A DNA stretch of 64,000 nucleotides from Sweltsa coloradensis (lineage: Eukaryota > Arthropoda > Insecta > Plecoptera > Chloroperlidae): assembly GCA_024449915.1 (NCBI GenBank), contig JAMZAV010000896.1:496001-560000 (forward strand), read 5' to 3'. Shown piece after piece: positions 53,701 through 58,642 of this stretch. The translations under genes were made by a program, and so were the position numbers. Positions within the stretch are counted from its first letter, which is position 1. Each line of letters starts with the position of its first letter. A model generated the notes under the pieces. It saw nothing but the letters and a program-made list of their open reading frames with translations. It ran no database searches and had not been told where the DNA came from.

Positions 53701-54329
53701 AAATTGTCATGCCGTTCACTTACAGATTTTTCAGCGACGTTGTGACAGTTTGAGTTTAAAGTAGACGGCTTCGTTAAATCACTTCTTGTGGGAGTTCTGC
53801 CCAAATCAATGAAATCATGTACGGCGATCGCCACAGCCTCACTAGATGAGTTCGGTTTACAATACGGTTACCGGTGACAATGACTTTGCCCTGTGCTCCC
53901 TAAGCAATGCTAACGAAGAAACTTTTTCAGCATACTGTCTAACTCAATTTTTGTAGCAGTCGTGGGGGGCAGAACAAACTGCAAATGATTTCAAAGTCAG
54001 TTTTATGCAATGTTTTGAATTAATCAATCTTGCAATCTCCCAGTCATTAATTCATAATATATATATATTTTTAAATTTGGGCTTACATCACGCTAAAAAA
54101 AAACTGGGGGCGCAGGCGCCCCCCAGTCTCTTGGCGCCCTAGGCACGTGCCTAGTGTGCCTATTGGGTAATACGGCCCTGACAATGATGTCAATTAACCT
54201 CAGTAGATTCCACAGTAAATCTTTCTAGTGACAGTGTTGTCTTACCTTGAGTGTTTTGGCCGTGTAATCCTCCACCACCTCCGCCCCCTCCCACACTTTC
54301 TCTGCATGCTGGATCCATACTCTGGCTCC
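14465..54329 (-). CDS. Unconventional myosin V heavy chain (whole gene, exons 2-27)
   Basis: Actin-based processive motor that carries vesicles, organelles and RNA cargo. Twenty-six minus-strand exons with GT donors and, except the last, AG acceptors join with consistent phases into 1,824 residues (numbering below starts at the first visible residue). In order: SH3-like N terminus; motor with P-loop GESGAGKT (about 151-158), switch [15 protein letters not shown] (about 196) and switch II DIYGFE (about 430-435); six IQ motifs (about 740-890) for calmodulin and light chains; broken coiled coils (about 900-1400); globular tail with DIL domain (about 1450-1800). The length fits the family (about 1,800-1,850). 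The first exon with the ATG is not identified. Exon 8 has a 1-base frameshift and the last exon lacks an AG acceptor. The equivalent Drosophila gene is didum. The family call is very sure; the exact orthologue name is inferred. Confidence 0.97.
14825..15095 (-). repeat. Diverged 5S-rRNA-derived SINE (SINE3 type)
   Basis: The minus strand at about 15010-15080 carries 5S-like wording (GAACACCGATTAA, then GTAGAGTGAGTGACCGTC). The body resembles the better copy at 35241-35636 ('ctttgaaaagtac', 'ggggatca'). It lies in intron 26. Confidence 0.6.
15096..16634. other. Rest of intron 26
   Basis: AT-rich intron sequence. A tRNA-like stretch at about 15915-15955 ('ggtatcaaaccccggactt') looks like another SINE remnant. 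A short inverted pair around it ('aatttgtatttctggattga' at 15965, mirrored near 15885) suggests a small foldback. Confidence 0.45.
16635..16892 (-). CDS. Myosin V exon 26 (DIL domain)
   Basis: 258 bases, 86 codons, phase 0 at both ends. Acceptor GCTAG|TTG, donor CAG|GTACGT. Encodes the conserved [20 protein letters not shown] and the following [11 protein letters not shown] stretch of the cargo-binding globular tail. Confidence 0.97.
17391..17795 (-). repeat. tRNA-Gly-derived SINE, full copy
   Basis: The head at about 17725-17795 (minus strand) reads like tRNA-Gly(TCC): A-box region TGGTCTTGTGGTTAGCG, anticodon loop CTTCCAA and B-box GGGCTCGATTCC. The body is about 330 bases and the 3' end has 'ttatataactgattttcag' wording. 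It is nearly identical to the copy at 42366-42769, so the family moved recently. Confidence 0.88.
17980..18237 (-). CDS. Myosin V exon 25 (globular tail)
   Basis: 258 bases, phase 0. Acceptor CCTCGCAG|GGT, donor AGACAG|GTGCGT. Starts [20 protein letters not shown] and ends [15 protein letters not shown], both highly conserved in the myosin V tail. A GA microsatellite sits just outside the acceptor (18242-18266). Confidence 0.97.
18795..20131. mobile_element. Tc1/mariner-superfamily (pogo/Tigger-like) element with TA TSD
   Basis: Left end CAGTAAAACCCCTATG at 18795 and right end CATAGGGTTTTACTG to 20131 are inverted (one indel) and flanked by TA at 18793-18794 and 20132-20133. The interior has GC-rich and ATCGTT-rich parts but no recognisable transposase. 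Short frames inside (19059, 19229, 20048) are unconvincing. It lies in intron 24, ending 61 bases before exon 24. Confidence 0.8.
20193..20542 (-). CDS. Myosin V exon 24 (globular tail / DIL start)
   Basis: 350 bases. Acceptor TTCCAG|AC, donor TACCAG|GTACGA. Encodes [20 protein letters not shown], then [20 protein letters not shown] and [19 protein letters not shown], landmarks of the myosin V cargo-binding domain. Confidence 0.97.
21253..21414 (-). CDS. Myosin V exon 23 (linker into globular tail)
   Basis: 162 bases. Acceptor GTTGCAG|TGG, donor CACG|GTATGT. Encodes an acidic linker followed by [20 protein letters not shown] and QLIVRHLIH, the conserved entry to the globular tail. Confidence 0.95.
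22052..22661. repeat. Tandem duplication, two units of about 303 bp
   Basis: Units at 22052-22354 and 22355-22661 begin with the same 'ggtgtgactgtgataggtag' and remain nearly identical. Differences are small indels (e.g. 'acaattggttg' against 'accactctggttg'). It lies within intron 22. No coding potential is evident. Confidence 0.93.
22766..22859 (-). CDS. Myosin V exon 22 (coiled coil)
   Basis: 94 bases, phase 0 in, one base out. Acceptor GTTCTAG|GAC, donor GGTG|GTAATA; a second GT three bases earlier (GCTG|GTGGTA) could give a one-residue variant. Encodes [20 protein letters not shown] and [11 protein letters not shown], the end of the tail coiled coil. Confidence 0.94.
23340..23410 (+). 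repeat. Family C single-arm copy
   Basis: Matches the right arm of the hairpin at 10971-11112 ('ggctttatgttctctatgct', then 'ttctccaatctaaact') and extends into 'cagcccttcaggctgg', a short hairpin of its own. Confidence 0.85.
23801..23999 (-). CDS. Myosin V exon 21 (coiled coil)
   Basis: 199 bases. Acceptor GTGTCACAG|G, donor AACTTG|GTAAAA. Encodes [20 protein letters not shown], then [12 protein letters not shown] and [13 protein letters not shown], the conserved second coiled-coil segment before the globular tail. Confidence 0.96.
24250..25001 (+). repeat. Family A repeat, copy 3
   Basis: Starts TAGTAGGCCGCTTCGCGAAC, then GTCGCATTGATGGATGAGC, and ends CTTCGCTTCGCTCATCCAA. The closest relative is copy 1 (57-758). 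It contains AAAACA-rich tracts before the end. Inserted in intron 20 of myosin V. Confidence 0.8.
25241..26152. mobile_element. Tc1/mariner-superfamily (pogo/Tigger-like) element with perfect TIRs
   Basis: The outer 22 bases (25241-25262 and 26131-26152; outermost CAGTAAGATCTCTCTTATCC) are perfect inverted repeats. They are flanked by TA at 25239-25240 and 26153-26154. A poly-A run follows the left end (25302-25324) and AGGCCTA tandem units occur at about 25818-25915. No transposase frame, so a non-autonomous element. Confidence 0.88.
26247..26436 (-). CDS. Myosin V exon 20 (coiled coil)
   Basis: 190 bases. Acceptor GTTGCAG|AT, donor AATAG|GTACAG. Encodes [20 protein letters not shown] and later [19 protein letters not shown], with heptad-like spacing. 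INEDGEL is a family landmark. Confidence 0.95.
27012..27111 (-). CDS. Myosin V exon 19 (coiled coil)
   Basis: 100 bases, phase 0 in, one base out. Acceptor GTTTTTCAG|CTG, donor CTCA|GTAAGT. Encodes [20 protein letters not shown] and a short Gly/Ser/Glu-rich stretch. Confidence 0.95.
27671..28708. mobile_element. Inverted-repeat DNA element with nested family B copy
   Basis: Left end (TA)GAGGTAATGAGAAATGGT at 27671 and right end ACCATTTTTCATTACCTC(TA) at 28708 are imperfect inverted repeats, with a possible TA duplication. The interior includes a 20-base A run (27715-27734) and, at 27880-28262, a copy of family B. Superfamily unclear (mariner-like is possible). Confidence 0.65.
27880..28262 (-). 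repeat. Family B repeat copy
   Basis: The minus strand carries wording shared with 63690-64000: 'cgtcaaccgttaggtcataa', 'gctggtcagaaccag', 'gtccccgacgacgattgcca', 'gagctcgcctctagtttcgg'. A minus-strand frame and the plus frame at 63726 share the peptide [20 protein letters not shown]. This suggests a once-coding or strongly constrained segment, perhaps of a retrotransposon. Confidence 0.75.
28870..28950 (+). repeat. Family C single-arm copy
   Basis: 'gcccccagtctttcaggctg' followed by 'gctttcccaacctgtcaacc' matches the family at 10971-11112 and 23340-23410 with several substitutions. Confidence 0.8.
29225..29506 (-). CDS. Myosin V exon 18 (linker and coiled coil)
   Basis: 282 bases, 94 codons, phase 0. 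Acceptor TTGTCCAG|GAC, donor TTTAGA|GTAAGT. A Ser/Gly/Pro-rich linker ([20 protein letters not shown]) precedes a coiled coil ([20 protein letters not shown]). Low-conservation linkers here are normal for the family and are often alternatively spliced. Confidence 0.93.
30080..30318 (-). CDS. Myosin V exon 17 (coiled coil)
   Basis: 239 bases. Acceptor GCGCCCGCAG|AG, donor GACGAT|GTGAGT. Encodes [20 protein letters not shown] and [20 protein letters not shown], followed by a Ser-rich segment [18 protein letters not shown], a possible phosphorylated or PEST-like break in the coil. Confidence 0.95.
30427..30848. mobile_element. hAT-type MITE, 422 bp, perfect 8-bp TSD
   Basis: Ends TAGGGATGCAC (30427) and GTGCATCCCTA (to 30848), flanked by AAAATAAT at 30419-30426 and 30849-30856. 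The sub-terminal region is rich in ATCGATAAT palindromes. Inserted in intron 16. Confidence 0.9.
31343..31661 (-). CDS. Myosin V exon 16 (coiled coil)
   Basis: 319 bases. Acceptor TTTTACAG|TCG, donor GCTGAAG|GTACGG. Encodes a long charged heptad stretch ([20 protein letters not shown] to [20 protein letters not shown]). Dimerisation region of the heavy chain. Confidence 0.95.
31662..32382. other. Intron 15, AT-rich, no repeat recognised
   Basis: Simple A/T-rich sequence with TTAATTAA-type tandem wording at 32160-32380. Confidence 0.6.
32383..32604 (-). CDS. Myosin V exon 15 (IQ motifs 5-6, start of coiled coil)
   Basis: 222 bases, 74 codons. Acceptor TCCCGCAG|GCC, donor GAGCTG|GTATAT. IQ5 is [16 protein letters not shown] and IQ6 is [16 protein letters not shown], then [20 protein letters not shown] and the first coil, as in other class V myosins. 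Confidence 0.97.
32965..33139 (-). CDS. Myosin V exon 14 (IQ motifs 3-4)
   Basis: 175 bases. Acceptor TTCTTCAG|GCG, donor AGCAAG|GTAAGA. IQ3 [16 protein letters not shown] and IQ4 [16 protein letters not shown] bind calmodulin or light chains on the lever arm. Confidence 0.97.
33140..33781. other. Intron 13 with diverged SINE remnant
   Basis: A degraded tRNA-Gly-type SINE (minus orientation) is discernible at about 33560-33650, with 'gcactggaagcaagaataat' corresponding to the head. Confidence 0.5.
33782..34105 (-). CDS. Myosin V exon 13 (converter, IQ motifs 1-2)
   Basis: 324 bases. Acceptor AATTTCAG|A, donor AGGCG|GTAAGG. Begins [13 protein letters not shown], then [20 protein letters not shown] (the converter and relay end typical of myosins), IQ1 [16 protein letters not shown] and IQ2 [13 protein letters not shown]. 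Confidence 0.98.
34447..34776. repeat. Possible MITE with imperfect inverted ends
   Basis: 'gagtttacattactatag' at about 34452 is mirrored by 'ctagtaatgtaaac' ending near 34772. No clear duplication was found. It lies in intron 12. Confidence 0.4.
35010..35206 (-). CDS. Myosin V exon 12 (motor, SH helix region)
   Basis: 197 bases. Acceptor CTGCCCAG|GTC, donor TTCAAG|GTCAGT. Encodes [20 protein letters not shown] and [20 protein letters not shown], the actin-binding helix-loop-helix and reactive-cysteine region of the motor. Confidence 0.98.
35241..35636 (-). repeat. 5S-rRNA-derived SINE (SINE3 type)
   Basis: The head at about 35529-35636 (minus strand) follows animal 5S rRNA: AACACCGAAGTTGAGCA, ACTCGGGCGTGGTCAG and GTGGGTGACCGCC correspond to the 5S box A, intermediate element and box C order. 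The body runs down to the tail at 35241-35297 ('attgcttaacgtctcat', 'gacgatgagtggtgata'). RNA polymerase III-type retroposon in intron 11. A diverged copy is at 14825-15095. Confidence 0.85.
35793..35927 (-). CDS. Myosin V exon 11 (loop 2 of the motor)
   Basis: 135 bases, 45 codons, phase 0. Acceptor TTCTTTCAG|AAT, donor AAAACA|GTAAGT. Very lysine-rich ([20 protein letters not shown]). This is the variable loop 2 that contacts actin; the positive charge fits a processive class V motor. Confidence 0.95.
36015..36560 (+). pseudogene. Non-LTR retrotransposon fragment (RNase H and C-terminal zinc knuckle)
   Basis: The plus strand reads [20 protein letters not shown], the end of an RNase H domain. 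After a frame break near 36130 it continues as [20 protein letters not shown] and the knuckle [17 protein letters not shown] (CxxC...HxxxxC). A 3' UTR with 'ctgaacttgacgcgatg' and AAGA-rich tail follows. It is 5'-truncated and frame-broken, so a dead Jockey/I-like copy, opposite in strand to the host gene, in intron 10. Confidence 0.82.
36686..36892 (-). CDS. Myosin V exon 10 (motor, lower 50K)
   Basis: 207 bases, 69 codons. Acceptor TTCTTAG|ATG, donor GGAAAG|GTAAGG. Encodes [37 protein letters not shown] and [20 protein letters not shown]. Confidence 0.98.
37320..37676 (-). CDS. Myosin V exon 9 (motor, switch II)
   Basis: 357 bases, 119 codons. Acceptor TTCCAG|GCA, donor GCAGG|GTGAGT. Contains [20 protein letters not shown] (switch II), [20 protein letters not shown] and [12 protein letters not shown]. 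All invariant motor residues visible here are intact. Confidence 0.99.
37677..38338. other. Intron 8, no repeat recognised
   Basis: AT-rich unique sequence. Nothing beyond chance frames. Confidence 0.6.
38339..38471 (-). CDS. Myosin V exon 8 (motor) with 1-base frameshift
   Basis: 133 bases where 132 would keep the frame. Acceptor CTTGTAG|GCA, donor GATGAA|GTAAGT. The first part reads [20 protein letters not shown] then RIW; the second reads [20 protein letters not shown] in the next frame. Other myosin Vs read W-L-C-H-R-K straight through. The extra base is one G of the GGG (forward CCC at 38402-38404). An assembly indel is the simplest cause. If real, the motor would be truncated. Confidence 0.9.
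38716..39360 (-). repeat. Diverged tRNA-type SINE split by a foldback element
   Basis: Left part 38716-38774 ('gacgccatcgatgagcaa', 'aaccagcaaagatatttgg') and right part 39287-39360 ('catgccatggacaatgcc', 'agaattgat') are successive segments of the SINE body, as in 17485-17590. The 16-base CAGCAAAGATATTTGG occurs at both junctions (38759-38774 and 39287-39302). Confidence 0.6.
38775..39286. mobile_element. Foldback (long inverted repeat) element
   Basis: Arms of about 200 bases: 38803-39010 is the reverse complement, with scattered changes, of about 39070-39286. Shared wording includes 'actgcagggatctc', 'acataacacacgaaaaaa' and 'gctcactcgacgagagc'. A GGAGGAGAAG / CTCCTCCCC centre joins them. 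Flanked by 16-base direct repeats in a SINE. The outermost 28 bases on the left have no partner on the right. Confidence 0.75.
39467..39702 (-). CDS. Myosin V exon 7 (motor)
   Basis: 236 bases. Acceptor ATGTTCCAG|TA, donor ATACCG|GTATGT. Encodes [20 protein letters not shown], then [20 protein letters not shown] and [20 protein letters not shown]. Motor U50 region; the acidic loop is variable in the family. Confidence 0.97.
39825..40222 (+). pseudogene. 3' end of a non-LTR retrotransposon
   Basis: The plus frame contains [20 protein letters not shown] and [20 protein letters not shown], the C-terminal region common in arthropod LINE reverse transcriptases, followed by 'gataatgatgatga', a TGA-rich 3' tail. 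5'-truncated. Lies in intron 6, opposite to the myosin gene. Confidence 0.75.
40620..40745 (+). pseudogene. Second 3'-end fragment of the same LINE family
   Basis: 'agaagaagatggagaggcct' through 'gttggacgtggcaacagata' and 'atgatgatgaa' repeats the last roughly 80 bases of the copy ending near 40222. Confidence 0.7.
41015..41788 (+). repeat. Family A repeat, copy 4
   Basis: Starts AACTAGGAAAACGCTAAAGT, then GTTGATGGATGAG, and ends CTTCGCTTCGCTCATCCAA. An internal block ('cttatattaaaagctttat' through 'cccacccgtttggtcagaat') occurs twice in tandem (about 41199-41370 and 41371-41540). It combines the start of copies 2, 5 and 6 with the end of copies 1 and 3. Confidence 0.8.
41968..42122. repeat. 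Foldback element
   Basis: 'ggatgccaacagcttacc' plus 'ttaaatggagta' (41978-42007) is mirrored by 'tactccatttaa' plus 'ggtaagctgttggcaccc' (42083-42113), and the outer 'aaagagatagg' by 'cctatttcttt'. The CCAACAGCTTACC wording also appears in the foldback at 38775-39286 and as a single arm at 21827-21960. Confidence 0.85.
42366..42769 (-). repeat. tRNA-Gly-derived SINE, full copy
   Basis: Nearly identical over its length to 17391-17795. Head at about 42700-42769 on the minus strand with anticodon loop CTTCCAA and B-box GGGTTCGATTCC. It directly abuts a LINE fragment at 42774. Confidence 0.88.
42774..43640 (+). pseudogene. LINE reverse transcriptase C-terminal fragment, rearranged and interrupted
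   Basis: Plus-strand pieces: [20 protein letters not shown] and [19 protein letters not shown] (42850-42981), then after an insertion [20 protein letters not shown] (about 43232) and [20 protein letters not shown] (from about 43430), ending in an ATGATGATG tail. A 57-base stretch ('gacaggataggaaggacact' onwards) occurs twice, at 42776 and 43334. Another LINE 3' end (43060-43192) interrupts it. Several stops, so dead. Confidence 0.8.
43060..43192 (+). mobile_element. 5'-truncated LINE 3' end with AAAT tail
   Basis: 'agttcattgttgtgcctgca' through 'agttgtcctcctttgtaaat', ending in AAATAAATAAAATAAA. The same 3' sequence occurs at 52615-52740. The insertion splits the LINE reading near a TYAAETW motif at 43050/43193. 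Confidence 0.75.
43663..43882 (-). CDS. Myosin V exon 6 (motor, switch I)
   Basis: 220 bases. Acceptor CTCTGCAG|GCA, donor TTGC|GTGAGT. Begins [20 protein letters not shown] (switch I), then [20 protein letters not shown] and [11 protein letters not shown]. Strong core-motor conservation. Confidence 0.98.
43883..45029. other. Intron 5, largely unique
   Basis: A GA microsatellite next to the acceptor (43884-43903), then AT-rich sequence. A small 'aggattttt' / 'aaatcct' palindromic set at 43950-44360 may be another degraded foldback. No gene. Confidence 0.5.
45030..45160 (-). CDS. Myosin V exon 5 (motor, P-loop)
   Basis: 131 bases. Acceptor CCCTTCAG|TT, donor ATGGAG|GTAAAC. Encodes [20 protein letters not shown] (Walker A, nucleotide binding) and [13 protein letters not shown]. 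Confidence 0.98.
45161..46239. other. Intron 4, no repeat clearly recognised
   Basis: AT-rich; no terminus or open frame could be supported. Confidence 0.5.
46240..46410 (-). CDS. Myosin V exon 4 (motor)
   Basis: 171 bases. Acceptor GTTTGCAG|GC, donor TTATCG|GTGAGC. Encodes [40 protein letters not shown] and QSII, leading into the P-loop. Confidence 0.98.
46743..47521 (+). repeat. Family A repeat, copy 5
   Basis: Same start and end as copy 2 (4345), with an extra 'gctacgctc' unit at the 3' end. Subunits of about 125 bases occur about three times. Lies in intron 3, 43 bases before copy 6 in the same orientation. Confidence 0.85.
47565..48373 (+). repeat. Family A repeat, copy 6
   Basis: Starts TACTAGGAAACGCTTAAG and ends CGCTACGCTCATCCAA. 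Head-to-tail with copy 5. Poly-A-rich stretch at 48269-48306. Confidence 0.85.
48374..50249. other. Rest of intron 3
   Basis: Mostly unique AT-rich sequence. A 3' fragment of the tRNA-Gly SINE in plus orientation lies at 49695-49769 ('ctccactgaaaatcagttat', 'gagtgggtagactctaaata'). Confidence 0.6.
50250..50439 (-). CDS. Myosin V exon 3 (motor N terminus)
   Basis: 190 bases, phase 0 in, one base out. Acceptor TGTTTAG|GTT, donor TTGCG|GTAAGT. Encodes [20 protein letters not shown], then [20 protein letters not shown] and [20 protein letters not shown], a classic myosin head entry. Confidence 0.98.
51607..51744. repeat. Hairpin with about 44-base arms
   Basis: 'cactgctctttatcaatatt' at 51607 is mirrored by 'aatattgataaagagcagtg' ending at 51744, with matching 'ttctttgtaatattt' / 'aaatatcacaaagaa' inside. 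The loop is T-rich. It could be a foldback MITE; a microRNA precursor is possible but unsupported. Confidence 0.8.
52020..52740 (+). pseudogene. Degraded LINE remnant and 3' UTR
   Basis: The plus strand includes [20 protein letters not shown], like the C terminus of Jockey/R1-type reverse transcriptases. A T-rich 3' UTR follows and ends 'agttgtcctcctttgtaaat' and (AAAT)n at 52705-52740. The same 3' end occurs at 43060-43192. Confidence 0.6.
52801..54180 (-). mobile_element. hAT element with decayed transposase, perfect 8-bp TSD
   Basis: Ends CAGGGCCGT (52801) and ACGGCCCTG (to 54180) are inverted and flanked by ACAATGAT at 52793-52800 and 54181-54188. It carries a broken TTF/MYM-type transposase N-terminal region on the minus strand. 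It lies in intron 2 of myosin V. A run of C (52851-52862) and a 'ggcgcaggcgcc' palindrome occur near the ends. Confidence 0.93.
53060..53720 (-). pseudogene. hAT transposase fragment (TTF-type zinc finger, DUF4371-like start)
   Basis: Minus-strand pieces in changing frames: [20 protein letters not shown] (53537-53719), then [20 protein letters not shown] and [20 protein letters not shown] (53330-53518), then [18 protein letters not shown] (53197-53451), then [12 protein letters not shown] and YNYLGSLEL. The CxxC / H pattern and 'EhE-SKE' wording fit hAT/ZMYM-like transposases. Frameshifts and stops show it is dead; the catalytic part is missing. Confidence 0.85.
54246..54329 (-). CDS. Myosin V exon 2 (first exon recognised)
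   Basis: 84 bases, 28 codons, phase 0. Acceptor GTTCTCAG|GGA, donor CTCAAG|GTAAGA. Encodes [20 protein letters not shown] and DYTAKTLK, the SH3-like start of class V myosins. Relatives have only about 8-12 residues before this point, so one short coding exon is missing. Confidence 0.96.
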
Positions 54330-55749
54330 CTGAGAACAAACAAACAAACACAATGTTAATCATAGTAACTCGCACATTCCAAGGTGAAAGAGCACCATTC
54401 ATAAAGTACGTGAACCTGGGAGGCTCTATTGTCGGACAACAAGCAATATTCAGCGTGACTAGAAGACGAAGTGTTACATATAAGGAAGGAGCAGTAAACA
54501 ACTGTGCGCTATACCTGAAATAATGTTATGGTATAATTAGATTGTTTTAAGTTCTAATTCTTACCACCAGCAATGTGATTGTCATGTCATGGTATGGTCA
54601 TGTTGAAATAAGTGATACATAAATAATTGAAAGTATACTAATGAAACTCGGTTATATGACATAGTGGGTACACTCTAAAATAGGCCTACACATTTATTTC
54701 CATTTTTTATTAAATACATGAATGCTAAATCCAGTTAAACTATAATTATTAGGGAGTGAAGCTGATCTATAAGCATCACTTTACTGTACGTGTGTCACGT
54801 CTCACGTAAAAAACGAATACTACATATGAATGATGCGAGTTTTTGTTTGTTGGTATTAACCTTCAAAAAGGATGATCCAGACATTTTTTGGTGACCCTGT
54901 TGGTAAGGGAAAAGGGGTGGATAGCCCCCTCCCTCCTGAAAGTTTTAAAATGCATGTGCCCGACACCTATGCGTGAACAAGCGACGAACATTTTTAATGT
55001 TTTTGAATACTCTCTATACCCGGCATTTCCATCAAAAACGAGATTTAAACGGAGACTGAGCTTGTCAGTCTAGTCTAGTCATGGACTAACAATAGTAGCA
55101 TGGTCTGGTCTAGTCTAGTCATCATTATCGTGAAGGTGGCCGGAATAGTTGTACCTACAGCGTTGCAATATCGGCGTCGCGACGTCTCTTACGACTCTAG
55201 GGGGAAACACCCCTCAATCTCACCCCTCATCAGGCACTTAACTCCCCCCAACCATGAATACCACACGACGCACTTACACTTGTGAGAAACAATACAAGAA
55301 ATATATCCATTTGAACATAAGATAAGAACACAATATAGTTTCCTTGTGTCGTCGTTTTAAATAATAAACACTACCTATTAAAAGTAATGTTTTTATTGTG
55401 GTAAACATTTATATAAATACCATAAACAACCATTACAATACATATACATACACAATAAGTCAATAACATATAAAGTGGTGTACGTATTGTATGTGTTATA
55501 TTGCAAGGAAAATGATTTAATATATGGAAAAAAAAATTGAAATGGAAATTGTCGCAATATGCAGCACGTATATGTACATAAAGATTAAGATAATATGAAA
55601 CTATACGCACAGTATTTGAGGACGGGTAATGTACAGATAAACTTAAGTTTAGATAGAAAATATGCTTCATTTACGATTCTATGACAACCGTGCAAGTTTC
55701 TGACATGTGTGATGTCGGTCGGCAATGCCAACAACTATATAAATAGATA
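54330..55749. other. Upstream of exon 2, nothing recognised with confidence
   Basis: Either 5' intron or promoter-proximal sequence. Contains GTCTAG tandem wording at 55063-55125. Possible but weak initiator exons: ATG-to-GTAAGA at about 54555-54587 and ATG-to-GTAAGT at about 55276-55312 (minus strand), both in phase with exon 2. Neither encodes a typical myosin V N terminus. Confidence 0.3.
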
Positions 55750-56040
55750 AATTCGTTTTCAGAACCTAGACCTCAGAAAGGACTATAATTTAAAGCAGAC
55801 CAAGTCAACCATGTTGGCGACGACGCCATCGACGTGCGAATAATCAGCAACCAGAGACCATTATTTTAAACAAAAAACTCTGACCCAACACATTGTGCAT
55901 GATTAATCCGCGGGCGAAGCCAGAATCAACCAGACTAATTAGTCACAAAACTTAATTAAATGCATCGATGCTAGGACGGCTCCAAAGTCACCGTATATTC
56001 ATACCCAATCCAAGTCCAGAAGTTGCTTGCTGGGTGTTGT
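55750..56040 (-). repeat. Diverged tRNA-type SINE body
   Basis: 'gcagaccaagtcaaccatg', 'gacgacgccatcgacgtgcg', 'gatgctaggacggctccaa' and 'tccaagtccagaagttgc' follow the order of the SINE at 17391. The tRNA head is lost. Confidence 0.7.
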
Positions 56041-58640
56041 GTTAAACGTTCTAAAGCGACGACGTTCGTAAAGCGACGACGCTGCCGAGCTATGCCGTGT
56101 AATTGCCTAGTTAATGAACCCCACCTTTAAATTAATACTCCCTAACTAGATCCACCTGATACCCAGCCACCCTCTCTTTTAATCACAGAGATAACTTTCG
56201 TGGGGACGAGAGGTGGTTCAATATTATTAAATACAGACCGTCCTGGAGGACTATTCCCGAGTTTGCTCACAATGCAAACGGCACGAGACGTTTCACAATA
56301 GGGAATATACGTGACTTGATTTTATCATTCTACAACAATAAGGACTTGTTTCTGAATGTGTCCAATCGATTTCTGGTTTTTATTTAGATAATATTTTCAT
56401 TAATAAAAGTTAGCTGAAAGTTGCAACAAAATTTTTGGCAGGAAAAACGGGATACTTCATTAATCTGGTATGGCTAATCAACCAATCACGTAACGAATAA
56501 TCATAAAACAAAAGACAGTGACAACAATTGTTGTTGTCATAGCAACACGAGCTGAAAAGCTTGTTTTAAATTGTTTTATCCTGTCGTAATGATGTGACTA
56601 CATTAAATGGTAAGTAGTAATAAAGATTTAAATACAACTATAGAATGTAATAAGAAAACCACTCGTCCAGTAGCGTTTACGTCGCGAATAAACTCAGAAA
56701 TAGGCTATAGCCCTTCTGAAGCCTGAAGCCGTACACTGTTCTAACGGAGTAATGAAAACGTCAACGAGTATAGGCCCAAAGAAAAAAAGTCTTAAGATGT
56801 AGTGGGTATGGTAGCATGTCGCTTGGGATTTCACTGAAAAGAAGAAAAGTAAAATGTGGAAAACTCTCCTCAAAACGGTAGCTTGGCACAGTGAAGATTG
56901 GAACAAAAAAGGTACTTCAAGACTTGAGTGCATGATCGATGTATTGAGGTGATATTTTTAACTCCCAAGTGATACAGTAGCAGTACACAGAACTCCCATG
57001 GCTATATAATATCACTCCAGAGAATTCCACTAAGGTGGGAAAACATAATTTACCGCATTTTAAGCCAACTTATTTATCAATACACAGGTGCTGCACGACG
57101 TCATTGAAATACACTTTGCAATATTTCTCAATAATTTTTACTCGGTAGTTGGTTTAATACTTTTTACTCTATATTCTGCCGGATAATAAAGCTGGAGTTC
57201 TATAGAGCAACTCCTTTTTATCCCTTTTAGTTTTTTTTTGTAATTGTTTCAAATATCCCTATCCCAACATACATACTAAAGTAAAGGGGAATGATAGTGC
57301 AAAGCTATAACGTGTTAGGAATGATATTAAAACTTATTTTCAGATGGGGACTTTTATACAATTTATTATCTGCTTCGTTGCTAGGTCGATCGGCTTCACG
57401 TCTCTTAGCTCTGGAAGTACATTTCTCTCAAAGGGACAGCGGAGTGGGTTTTTATGTTATTTGATGTAATAAGCTTAATGATCCAGACAGAGGCAGAGAC
57501 CGCTAGGTTGTGGCTTTCGCGCGGTCCATTATATATGAGCTGGGCAGGAAGATAAGAGGGTAAGAGCTGCTGATGGTGTTACAAGCTGTGATTCGAAGAG
57601 TCTACTATTTGTCAATAAATGGAATGAATAAAGAAAAACTAATTTTCAATTTCCTTAGTAATTGCCATTATTGCATTGTGTGCCAGTTGCAGTTATTTTC
57701 TATTTTGCGTTGCAATTTTTCGGTTGATTGAAAATTTTCAAAACATTGATTTATCAAAATTCATACAATGGGACTAATGGATGTAAATATAAAAATAGAA
57801 CACCGGTTGCCCCCCACCCACTCATATATACAGGAATTGATTTCAGAAAGGCACATTCATAAATCCTTCTCATCGAACACGGCGGCCATACAGTTGGGTT
57901 GAGACAAAATGTCTGATTCGTCTCTTCGAATTATGGGCTCGAATCCCGCACCTGACATGGGTACATGTAACTATAAATATAAGAAACGTACAGCAGCAAA
58001 CAAATGGTAATTCTTCTTGCTTGCATGGCGAAATTATTGCGGTGCTGTTAAAAATAGTCTTACAACGGAATTCCCAACAAAATGTTTAAATCGATGAGTT
58101 AGTACGTAGTGAATTATACAGTAAAGCTCATATGCAAAATAGAAATGCAAAGTTGGCAAACATTTTGAATAATATTATTATCTAGATGATGTCCTATGCA
58201 ATGTGTGCGCTGTTTACTTTTCTTTGTATTACAAAGTCTAGACAAAATCACTCTGCTGTCAAATTGTGTGTGAAAGACGAGGGGAGTGAAAGAATTGCGA
58301 TGTAAAAGTAAAATAAGACGAACAAAATATTAAAGTTTTGCTTGTTCTGATATTCTTATCGGTTAAATAAATATGCATTTTTTTATGTCCGTCCGTTCAG
58401 CTGTGCGTGTGCCACGTCTCACGATAAAAACTGAACATGACCACAAATGCAACGTTTTTGTTGACAAAGCCATTCAACAAGGAAGATATTTAATGTATTT
58501 TGAGATATAGGAGGTCCAAGGACCGGTTAGACCCTTTTAGAGGTAGAATTTCTATGCACTCGGCGCCTCCACCAAGGGAACTTGAACGTTGGAACAATTT
58601 AATACATTAGGAGTTTTTAGGATTTTTGTGGTTAGGGTAT
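56041..58640. other. No gene recognised
   Basis: Short SINE-like scraps at 57345-57420 ('tgcttcgttgctagg') and a tRNA-like B-box at 57930-57950 ('gggctcgaatcccgc'). Otherwise AT-rich unique sequence. Confidence 0.5.
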
Positions 58641-58642
58641 GA

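Noticed and set aside
53870..53990. C-terminal hAT dimerisation domain
   Set aside because: A minus-strand piece reading SSLALLREH looked suggestive, but it lies upstream of the N-terminal zinc finger on the same strand, the wrong order, and is full of stops.
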